Assembly: GCA_031261745.1 (NCBI GenBank)
Contig: JAISJC010000153.1
Span: forward strand, 1 to 64,000
DNA length: 64,000 bases
Source: Oscillospiraceae bacterium
GTDB lineage: Bacteria; Bacillota; Clostridia; Oscillospirales; Oscillospiraceae
Reading direction: 5' to 3'
Position 1 is the first letter of the stretch; every line of letters starts with the position of its first letter. The notes under the pieces were generated by a model. That model saw only the letters and a program-made list of their open reading frames with translations. It was not told where the DNA came from and did not search any database. Positions 38,372 to 50,300 of the stretch are shown here, piece after piece. The translations under genes were made by a program, and so were the position numbers.

Positions 38372-41300
38372 TTACCACGTCTTACGGCGTTTGTCAAAGA
38401 TTACTACAAGCAGAACCACGATCGTCAGCGACACCGCTCCGATAGCGTAGATGCCGCTCTTCGGAAGCACTCTGTTCGTCCCCGCCTCAGCGCGGATGTA
38501 GTTGTCGAGCAGTTGCGCCGCAAGGGCTGTGTTCTCTTCCGTCGCTTCAATCGCGGGCAGCGTGTCGCCTGCAAGCAATCTCGCAACGTCGTAGAATTCG
38601 TACTTCCCTGTCTCATTGTTGTACGCCATCGTGTAGGTCGGTGATGCCTTTGTTTCGGGCTTGTCGAGACCCGCGCCCTTCGGCCCGCCTTCTTCACCGG
38701 ATTCCGCGCCGTCCTCCGGCCCGGACTTGTCGGTGTCAACCGCGACGCTCTCACCCGGCTCCGGCTTTTCGCCGTTCGGATTCGCCAGGTCGGCATCTCC
38801 GCCGCCCTCGCCCGCGCCGTTTTCACCCTCGGCACCCGATTCCGGCTTCTTGTCGTCCTTGTCCGCGTCGTCGGGCTTCACGCCCTTGTCGGTGTCGGTG
38901 TCTGGTTTCTCCGCATTTGCATTCGTCCCGTCCGGATTCGCCGTTCCGTTTCCGGCACCCTTGCCCTCGCTGTCGGTACCGGTTCCGTCGGCTCCGCTCG
39001 GTTTTTCAGCCGTAGAACCGCCGGCTCCGCTATCGGACAGCTGACCTTTTTCCGGTGCCGTGCCGTTCTTATCGTCTTTGCCGCTTCCGGTGGCGTCATC
39101 CGTATTGATGTTCGTGCCTCCGGGCAGGTTGGAGGAACCTTTTATGTTGCCGCCCGCGCCGTCATTGCCTCCGGTACCGTCGTTCGCACCTGCTGCATCC
39201 TTGTCAACCTCGGCTCCGCCGTCCGGCAGACCATCCTCGTTGGTACCCTTAATCTCGGCGGTGCCGGCTTCGCTCTTCGCGGCTTCCAGCATCTCCTCTT
39301 CCAGCGGGTAAACCATCAGGACTTCGCGCATCGGCTTCATTTCCAGATATCCGTCCGCGAGCGAATTCATCACGCTGCTCGGCGAACCGAAGAAGCCCTT
39401 TGCGTATTTCAGTAGCGACATATCGCCGTCGATGACGTTCAGATTCACCCTCTCACCCGTGAGGTAATTGAAGCAAACCACCACGCCCGTGTCATAACGC
39501 ACCATCACGTACGGCAGGTCTGTGTTCAGGGTGTTCGTCATCTCCACGATGTCATAGTTGCGGAAATCTTTCGGCAGCGCAATCGGATTCCCGACCGCGT
39601 CGCTTACGCGTCCGCTCTCTTCGAGGAAGGTCAGATACTCTTCCCCGCCCACAATGTCGTACACAAGCTCGTCATAGTTCACCGGCAGTGACGCGTCGAG
39701 GGGTTTGAGGTAGCCGTTCTTAACGAGCATCAGCATACCCTCAATCTCGCTCGGCTCTCCGCCGTTAAGCGGCGTGGACAGCGTGTAGGTGCCGAACACA
39801 TCCAGCTTGTAACCCGCGTACTCGAAGCTGTACCGCGGCGAAACCTCCTGGCGCAAGCCGGAAATCACGCGCTCTTCGAGCAGTTTGCCCGTCACGATGT
39901 CGTACAGCGAGCCTTCCTTGGTTATGCCCTGGCCGTCGCGCAGGTTCGCGAACGCACCTGAGAGCAGCCGGCCGTCTTTTTCGTGAACGCCAAACTCGTT
40001 GCCGTAGTAATAGTTGTCGCCCCAGACCATAATCGTGTGTTGAACGTCCTCCGGATCCACACGGTACTTCTGTTCCTTTTTGCCGTCCGTCACGGTGATT
40101 ACAAGTGCCTTGTTGAACTTGTAGTCGAGCGTGAACGTCCGCTGGTCAACATTCCACTCCGCAAACGGTGCTTCGCCGTCGTACTTCACGCTGAATCCCG
40201 TGTCAGGATTCACGTAGTCGAAGTCGATGTTCAGACCCGACGCGCCGCCCGCGGCATAGAACGTCGGAACCGGCAGCGGAAGCTCGGTCGGCATCAGCGA
40301 CATCATACGAATCTGAATCGTCGGCGCGCCGACAGTCCCGGTCGGAATCGGGATTCCGCCGCTATATGTGCTGTCACTGACACTGTGATACGTTAGCACA
40401 CCAGCTGTTGCATAGGTCTCTACGGAGCCGCTTTGCGGACGTCCCTCAACGTGCTGCATTACGAACGCACCCGTCGAATGACCGGAAGTACCATACTTCG
40501 TCAGATACGGCATATAACCGTTATTGATCGGAAGTGCACCGGCTGACGGGACTGTATAGCGGAAGTACTGGTACGCCTGTGTTCCCGTCGCTGCGTCATT
40601 GCTTCTGTTATAGTAGTTATAGAACGCCGTGCTGTCCGCTGTCGTCCACGTTGCGCTTCCATTCCACCATTTCGGATCTTTCAAGTTATCCGTGCTTACA
40701 GTCTTCGGAATGGTGTAACCGTCCGCTGACGGTCCTGCTACGGTCTGTGTCGCGCCGCCGCCGCTGTAGATGAGCCGGCTGCCGACATAGACGTACTGAT
40801 CTTTGCCCGGAATGGCCGCGGTGTCGCTGCTGTCGCCGTTCGCCCTCTGGTAGAGGAACGCCGCGTGACCGCCGCTGTTCGGCACCGTGACCGTAGCCGC
40901 CACGACGTTGGAGTTGGAGCGATAGGTCGCCGTACTTGACAGCTTATACGACCCCTGCGAGCCCGCGATTCCGCCCGCATAGAACTGACCTGTTTCAACG
41001 CTGGCCGCCTTGTTCATTATAAAGCCCTTCGCCTCTACGGTTCCCACAAAGTATGTTCCCTTGATGTAGCTTGTGCGCGTGCCGTAGTATGTCTGGTTCT
41101 GGTCGAAGTAGCCCGCCACGCCGCCGACGAAGTTGCGTCCGATTACGTCCGCGTTAATGGCGTTGATGTTTGTTCCGGCGTTCTCCATATATCCGACATA
41201 TCCGCCTACGTAGTCTCTTCCGCGGACAACCGTGTTGAGTACGGAGTGGCTCGTCGTCGCGTAGGTGTACGCGTGACCGATGATGCCGCCGACGCGGTCC

Positions 41301-44300
41301 GCCGAGGTGGACCCGACGAACGAGTTGACGATGCCGGAGTTCGTCGTGTGATAGCGCGCGACGATGCCGCCGATGCGCGTGTTCCACTCACTGTCCGTTT
41401 TTGTTGCTGTCACGGTCGCCTTAATGTAGTCTGAATAGAGTTTCCCATCGGCCATTGCACCGCCCGGATCACCGTTATAGTACTTGATCTTGGTGCCGTA
41501 GCCTGTTCCCGCCGGACCGGCCTTAGTTGTCCAGTACAGTAGGTATTCCGCTCTCCACTTTACGTAGCCCGCAATACCGTAATCAGCAGTACTGTCTAAG
41601 CCGTCTCTTTGTTCGCAGTAGATTGTGGAGATTACGCTATCGCGCACGTTCGCGTCATAGACCGCCTCGGACAGACCCGTGATTCCGCCGATGTACGCGC
41701 CGCCGAGGATAAAGCTGTTTGAAACGCTTATGCTGCGCGTGTGGTGCGAGTTACTCGGCTGACCGGTCATACCGCCGACGGCCTGCCCGCCGCGCACAAA
41801 CACGTGGTCGATTACCGTCAGGTTCGCCGGATTCGTCATCGTGAACTGTGCGTAAGGATATACCGGTCTCACGGTTATGCTCGCCGCCTGCTGACCCGCG
41901 CCGACTCCGTAAGCGGGTATTCCGGTGTTGCCGGCCGCTATCGGCGCGACGGCTTCGTTCGAGGCGCGCGGTTTCTCTGTTATGTTACCGCGCCCGAACA
42001 TACCGCCGGTACGCGCCATCGTGTCGGACGTTCCGACGACAATCGCATCCTGGATGTCGTTGCCGTACTGAACCTCCGTCGCCCACGGGAGACCCGTGTG
42101 CAGATATCCGGCGAGGCCGCCGATGTCCTCGCTGCCCTGCACGAGTATCTGGTGTCCGTGCGAGTTGAGCAGCAGCGTGTTGTTCGCGTAGCCGAGCATA
42201 CCGCCCGCCATTACGTAGTTCGATATTACGGTTACGTTGTTCGCCTCGATATTCGTGAAGTTCGAGTTGCGCGAGTAACCTGCGAGGCCGCCCGTGTAGG
42301 CGTAGCCCTCAACATAGATGTCATTCAGCCAGATTTTGTTCATCGACCCGTTTACCGCGCCGAATATACCGCTCTGTTGGACGTTTGTCGCGGTGAGTGC
42401 GGTCTTTTTGATCGAAATCTTATCGAATTGCAGCTCTTTTGCAGAACCCATCAGCTTGCCGACTACGCCGACAGACCGGCCCGACGTCGCGAACGCCATC
42501 TGCTCGAAGTGCAGTTTGCTGATCTCCGCCGTGATAACGCTCACAAGGCTTCCGCCGATGTTACCGGAGCCGTCTTTATTCCCTGCGGTGGTGAGCTTAG
42601 TCCACGTACCGATCACGGTTATGCCGGAACCGAGGAAGTCCGCCGTCGTCGCTGTAATGTTCCCGCACTTGTACAGGTCTCCCTCTAAACTGACGATTGT
42701 TGCGGTCGTCAGCTGGTCCGGATTCTCCGTAAAGAAGTCGTTCAAGTCCTCCACGCTCGCGAACGATTGCTGCGCGACGTTCTGGAACGATATGAAGTTC
42801 CGGATTGTCTGCCTCACGCCCGGCGTCGATTCAAGTCCTTCAAGTCTGTTCAGCTTCAGGTCACGTCTCGGCAGTGCGCCGTCAGTGAGCTTATAGCTGC
42901 CGCCCGGCTCCGCGCCGTAACGGCTGTCATACGCGCTGCCGTAAAGTTCACTGAAATCAATGGTACCGGTGATCCTGATGTTCTCGAAGTCGTCACCGTG
43001 TCCGCCCTCCGCGACAGTCGAGAGCTTCTGCTGCCAAACGTACGCGTTGGGGATATCCAGATACGCGGGTATATCGAGGATCAGTTGTCCCTCAACATCC
43101 ACGTCCTGCACAACATTGGTAGCGACCGTGAGGTTTACGGAAGTGATTTCGTACTGGTCAAAGTACCGCTCATACGCGGTCACGTAGACCTTGATTGAGC
43201 TTATCGTCATTCCGGCTTCCGCCTGACCCGGCCTTTCGTTCGGGACAACTGCGTTTGTGGGCATAAGGGCTGTCGTAAGTCCGCTTATGGTCACGTTGTT
43301 GAGCGTCGTTCCGGTCGGGTGCTGCACCCAGATAACCGCACCTCTGTATTCGGTGACGTTGTCCGGTCGCATCGGAACGCCTTCCGTCGCAATGATTTTC
43401 GCGCTTATGCCGTCGGTCGTGCCCGGATACGGGATTTCCGCCTGTACCGGCCACCACACGCCGTTGGAGTTTTTCAGCAGCGGCATCTTCGACTCGCTGA
43501 TCTTCGTGTAGTCAAATTCGCTGCCCATCTTAATGGCGCGGTCATACGTGTTGAAGTTACGCAGGTCTGTCAGATCCAGCGGATCCGCACCTGTTCCGAT
43601 TCGGAGCATAATGGTGTCGTCAAGAAGCGTATGCTCTTTGCCGTTAATCTTCTGCCCGACCCACGCGTAGGCGTTCGATCTCGCCGTACCCTGAGTTCTG
43701 TACAGTCCGTCGCCCGCGCCTCTGTGCAGCTTCGCGTCTGGATCCAGCGGATCCGGACTGTATTCCACCCACGCCGAGGTCACGTTGCCCCACGCGAGCG
43801 AGTTCGTCGTAGGCATCGCGCCCGTACTCGTATATCCGCCGACGATTCCGCCCACGCTGTCCGCCATTGAGGTTATGTGTACGAGGTTCCACGTGTTCTG
43901 CATCGTCTGGTTTACGGCCAGTCGTCCGGCAATACCGCCGACGAGCTGATCCGAGGTGTCGATTCTGCCCTCAGCGTACATATTCAGCGACGAACCCGTG
44001 TCGGCATATCCGATAATGCCTCCGATTCCGTTGCCCTGCTTGGCACTTTGCGCAGTGATGTCAAGTCCCGTTATGTAGCTGTTGCGCAGTATGCCGGTTC
44101 TGATGTCGCCCACGAGTCCGCCGATAAAGGTGAACGCGCTCTGCGAATTTATGTTCAGTCCGACAATGGAGCTGTTCCAAATCTCGCCGTACGTCGCGTA
44201 CGACGCAAGGCCGCCCATACGCGTATCACTTGTGTACGCGCTGTTTGTGAAGGTATACGCCGTGTCGCCGCGCAGATGCACGTTATCCAGCTTGCCGCCG

Positions 44301-47300
44301 TACAGAATCTGTACGAAGCCCGTGTAAACGCTGCCGCGCGCGTCAATATGCATATCCTTCGTCATCAGGTTCGTGATTTTACCCGTGACGTAGGCGAACA
44401 GTCCGCCGCCGTGCGTCTGCGCGACTTTATTCCTGATGTTGATGTTGTCGAGCGAGTGCATTCCGATGAGTTCCATATTCGAGTTGAATATACTGCCGTC
44501 AACGTGTCCCGTGAACACGTGATAGGACGCTCCGGCGTAATGCCCGACGCGGTATTCCGGAATGTACATATTATTATTATTACTAACGCCATAGTTATCC
44601 CACGTTATATCCTCCGGCGCAGTGGGCGCAGTCGCATTCAAAACCGTTCCCGTAGAACCCGTGGTGTTGTTGCCCGCGCTTCCCGTGGTGCTGAATTTGT
44701 ATATCTGCTCATTTATGAGGTCCTCGTAATCCGTGGAATTGAGCAGCAGCGTCCGGAACGAATCCAGCGAGAAGTCAATATCCGCTTTTATGCGGTAGTT
44801 TCTGCTCGTGCGCGCCGTCGTGCCGTAGTCCGTGGCGACATAACGCACCCAGTCTTTCAGCGTGGAGATAGGCTGATAGAACTCAGCGTCCACAGGGAAG
44901 TGCTGGTTGCCGACCGGGATTTCCACAGAGCCGAGCGAACTGGCTTTCCAGCCTATGTCGTCGATGTAGTAGCGCGAGAGGAATGCGCCTCTGTCGAGGT
45001 CGTTGTCGGCAAGTCTCCGGTTGGCATTGGTCGGAATCGGCTGCGGTTCCAGCGGCTTAAACACGACTATCCAAATACGCGTCGTGCCGTCCGAGCTGTT
45101 TATCTGGCGTCGGTTGGTTCCGAAGTCCGCCGACGTCTTTCCGATAGCGGTGTACATTGCCGCCTGTTGCGCCGGGTCTCCGTTGATGCCGAGTACCGCG
45201 CTGTTGAGCGTGCGGAGTTGGGTAGGCCCACCCGCGGTTGTCTTTGCATACTCAAAGTTAATCTGCGTAATCAGTCGCGTCGAGGGGTTCTTCAACGTGA
45301 GTGCCACGACGGCGTAATCCTCCGTCTGCTGCTCAACGATTGACGACGTAACCTTAATATCCGCGCCAGGCGTCGAGTTCATCGGCAGCTGAATAAACTC
45401 CTGCGGCGGCATTGAGGTATCCATTATGACCTGCGGATAGTAACCCAATATTACCGTGTTCGCAGTGTTGAAGCCGCCTCCGAGCAGATTTTTCTGCCAG
45501 TTCTCGGTGCGCAGGGATTCGACGCCGACCTTCGTGTTATACGCGGCGTTGTAGGTGCGCGCTTCATCCGGCGAGTAGTACGAAACCTGCGTACTCATTT
45601 TACCCGCCTGCGAACCGACGCCCGGTCCGTACGCGACATTATTCTGCTTGTTCAAGTTTGTCAGATCCGCCGCATTCACCGGAAACACCGTATTCGGCAA
45701 CGACGGGTAAACAGCAGAACCGGCGTAAGCCGTCTGCAAATAAGTCGGTTCCACATCGTCACCTGAGAATCTCACGACGGGATTCGCGTACCAGACTCCG
45801 GGATAGTACCAGGCTTTGTTATAGCCGGCGTCAGCTTCCGAGGTAATCCACTCGGAGCGCAGCGGCCCTGCGGTCGTGCCGTCCGTTGTGTACTGTTGAC
45901 GCGCGTTCGCGTCAGTGAAAATCCACTGCGACTTCGACTGGCGATACGCGACCTGTCCCGTGGTGTAGCTGTCGCGCGCTATACCGTTGTTGCGACCCAC
46001 CAATGTGCCGAACTGTGTGAAGTCCGGATGAAGGGTATTGTCATAAAGCCCCAGAATGTTGATGGAGCTGTAAACCCGTTCGAGTACGCCGTTTGTGTCG
46101 TTCGTTCCTGTGATTCCGCCGACTGCGGCACCGCCTGCGGCGGCACCGCCGACCTGATACTTTGTCACCATCTGAATCGCGTAACGGCGGCCGTCCTCTT
46201 TCGGTATCATCGTCGGCGCGGCGTATACGTATCCGTCGCGTATCGTGCCGGAGCTTGTTGACGCGATAAAGCCGAAGCGATCACGCGCGTAAACCGGCTG
46301 ATTCACGCGGACGACGAAGCGTTCGATAACACCCGAATTTGCGCGAACCATTCCGCCGTAATTGTTCCATTCCTGCGTCTCCGGCGGCAGGTGCATCACC
46401 ATACCCAGATCTTCCCAATACACGCTGTCAAGCGGCGGGTGGAAGTTCACCAGATTCGAGACTGATCCCAAATCTTTTGCCGGCGGCAATGTAAATCCGT
46501 CTTTGAGTTTATATAATCTGCCCTCATAGTAAACTTTATCGCCGGCGTTGTACGTCTTAGCCGCGCTGTACCGCACGCTGTCGGCATTCGTCGGTATTGC
46601 CAGCGCGTTGGTCGCGGAAACATACGCGCGTTCAGCCATAACATCCGGATCGGTCGAGTCCTCCTGGCCTACGTTGAGCTGAATGTCGTGTATCCAGCCC
46701 AGGTTGGACCACGCAAGGCGCGACTGCTCCGTCGCGACGCCCGGATAGGCGAACATCGACGTGTTCATAACCATATTGCGGATTTCGCCGTACTGTCCGA
46801 TTACATAGATCAGATAGCCGCGTTCCGTATTGTTTGTGAAGGAGAAGCCCTGGAAATCCAACAGTCCCTGGAAGCGGTTTGCGTCACTGAATCCGCTGAT
46901 GAATTGATTTCGATCATTTGTAGACAGGAAAGCTCCGATACCGCCGGTTATGTACTTACCGTGCAGGTTTACGCTCTGCGAATTTGTGATGAATCCGAGT
47001 TCTCTGTACGTCTCGGTCAGTGCCGCGTCCGCCAGATTGTAGTTCAGCGGGTCAAGCACGAGGTCGCGCGTAATCACGAAGCGCGCGTCAAGCCCCTGAT
47101 ACGGGATTTCCGTCTTAACGCCGTTCGTAATTGTAAGCCCCACATAGCTCGGCTGAGTAATCAGCGCAAAGTCCTCAATGTCACGGATTTCGAGAACCGC
47201 CGTGTCCGTGTCAAACTCACGCGAGGACAGAATCTTCTCGTGACCGTCGATAACTACGGAGAGGTCAACCCTGTACTGGAACTTCGACGCGAGAGCCGGC

Positions 47301-50300
47301 ACAAACACCGCAAAAGCGTCTATGTACTGGTTCTTATGGTCAACGGTTTCGCGCGACGGGTTGTAGCTGTTCAGCGCGTTCAGCCAATTGTTCGATCCGG
47401 GGCTGTTCACCAGCACCATATTCGTCTGTCCGTCCGCCGTGTTCTCGTAACGCCAGACTTTTACATAGAAGACTCCGCCGCCCTCGGTATCGATCTCGTT
47501 GCGCACGTCCTCTAAGTCCACGTAGAACTTCGCCGTACTCTGCGTGGCACTCGTTACGGTTATTCCGCCGAGGTAGATGCGCCCCGAAAGACCCGCACGC
47601 GTTGCGATTGCAAACGGCGCAGCCTTCAAGTGGTTCGTTGTGTCGTCGGGAATCTGCACCAGTTCCTCGGTTGCCGTGTTATACGTATAGTTGATCAGCC
47701 CGTAGTTCGAGAAATACGTCAGCGTGTCGTAGCCCTGGTTATAGCTCGACGCGGTAAAGCTGAAATCGTAATATTGCGGTGCCAGATCAGTACTCTCTTC
47801 GAGGTTCGCGAGCGCGATGTCCCTCTTGACTACCGTGTAGCCGTTATCCTGTCTCTGCGGATAGAGCGTCTCACCGTATACGACCTTGTTGGAACTGCGG
47901 TTCGTCACCGTAAGCTGCACTTTATCCGTGCAGACCTCGTCCGGGTCGTACACGTACAGATCGTACACGTCAATGGAGTCGGACGCAACGAATTCACCCG
48001 AACGCCGCACCTCAGGAAGCCGCCGAAGCGTCTTGAAGTTGTAGCGCGACGCCTGCGTCGTCGGTGTGTATCTGTACGGAGTCGGGGTCGCGTTAATCTT
48101 GACCATCGCCGTGTAGGTGATGTCGTAATCCGTCATACTTAGGAGCTTTTCGCTCAGGTCAACGTGGAACAGTGTGTGGTCAAACGTTTTCTGCTCGTTT
48201 GCGTCTACCGCTTCGTGCGACTCATACACGCTGCCCGCATAATTCACGCGCGTGCCTGTGGGATACGCCTGACCGGAAACCCACTCAGGAATCAGCGTCC
48301 AGCCTGAACCGCCGATATCCGGTGACGAACTATTCGCCGTGCCCGTTAACACATAAATCTTACCGCTACGCGTAGTGAATTCGCCATAGGTATTGGTGAT
48401 GGTGGTAGGCCACTCAGGCAGAGCGGAAGCCACTGCCACTGTGTTAAAATTCGGGTTGATGATCGGGTACCCCGTACCTGTCATTGTCCCCAGCTTATTC
48501 CACTTCCACGCGTCGAAATACGCCTCGTCAATTATGACAAACTCACCGGGCGTCAGCGTTCCGCCGACACCGTCGTCGTTGTCGCGTGAGAATATGTACG
48601 TATAGGTCGCCGCGGGCGATTCGCCCTCACGCGGCGCGCGCGGGTCGCGCGGCGTGAAGGTTATCTTCACCTGCGAGAGCAGGTTCTGCAACAAATCGTC
48701 CGTGCGTCCGTCGTTGATCTTGAAGTCCATTATCGCGCCGTAGCCGTCCTGCGTAAGACGGAAATTCGCGTCGTCAAACACCACATCGCCCAGCGAAGAG
48801 AGCGGCGCGGTTATGAACGGGAACTCGCCGATAACCTGATTCACGTGGACAAACGGAGAGTTGTCGAGCGTGTCCGCAATGTCGTAATCCGCGTAGACTA
48901 CCGCCTTCAACGCTTTGCCTATCGGCAGGTCAAGGTAGGTGAGCGAATCGCTGAACACGCCTGTTATCGCGGTTACGGGATTACCCGAATCAGTGCCTCC
49001 GGGCGACGGCATCACCAGCGGGAACTGGTTTGCGTTCGTCCCCAAGCCCACGCTTCCGCGGCGCATCGTCGTAAAGATAACCGGATTGCCGGCTGTGGAC
49101 ATATCGACGATCTCGATGCGGTATACCCACGATTTTGCCGCGTTCGGGTTGGTTATGTTGACGTTCAGCGTGAATTCCGCGACCTTGTTCACCGCCATAT
49201 TCATATCCGCTTTCGGCGGTGATTTACACGTGGCAATGGTTCCGGCAATCGGGAATGACCCGCCCGGATTGGTGTACTTATGGTTTGACGAATCTTCGCC
49301 TATTATCTCCGTGCCGTGGACGTCGAAGAATCGCAGCGTGTATTTATAAGTCGTACTCGCGTCAAAAATTGCAGCGGACAAAAAGCTCAGCGGATGCGTC
49401 GCATCGCCGTTGAGGACCGCGGTCCTGTCCGCGTCATTGAGCGTGACGGATCGTTTCCACGTCGGATCCGAGGCTTTTTCAAAGTCGATCTGTATGCGTC
49501 TCGTGTACAGAACCGTGTAGTCCACATCCGCTTTCGTGAATCCGTTGGTCGGCGTCAGATCGGCGACAAAATTCTCAAAGCGAACCTTGTCGGGATACAG
49601 TTGACCGTTAGCCAAGCTGACCACTACGGGCGCAAGGACTTCACGTTTTTCAGTCGTTATCTTCTGCGTCGCGAAATATGAGTGTTCAATGGCTTTGCGG
49701 CCGTCCGGATATTGCGTAGTAGGCTCGTTCATATAAATGAAGTGCGACGTAACCCAGTATGTCGTATCCGGAACCAGCGGGTCGAGGCGCACCTCGCCCG
49801 AACCGTAAATATACACACGGCGGACAACCCTCGCTATGGGATCCGTGGTGGGCGTCGGATGAATGTCGGGGTCCGTGCTGTCGTGCCAGTTGCTGTCGTT
49901 TGCATACTGACCGTCGGTGCCTGAAACGTATTCGCCGGGGTCGTGATCCCAGATGACGTATGTAATGCCCTTGGTTATTCTGCCCGCAGGGTCATTGATC
50001 GTGATGTTCCCGTGGAGCGAATATGTTTTTGCCGTGAGTGCCGTCGCCGTAACCGTCGGTTTCACGTAATTCGGGTCAACCGGATCGGACGGAGGTGACG
50101 GAGGCGGCGTCGCCGGTTCCGGCAGAATCGGCAGCGTAACCGTAAATTCCTGCTCGCTGAACTGACGCGTCTGCACAACGCCCTTGTCGTCGGTGAACTT
50201 GTATTCGCCGTAGACCTTGTAGGTCCCGCCGACATACAGTCCGTTGACGGTTATTGTCTCATATACGTATGCCAAGTCGCGCCCTGCCGGCAGGCTCACT

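Noticed and set aside
43877-45343. 488-aa and other plus-strand ORFs inside the giant gene region
   Set aside because: Frame-shadow ORFs of the 4364-aa gene; basic, low-complexity composition without RBS support.
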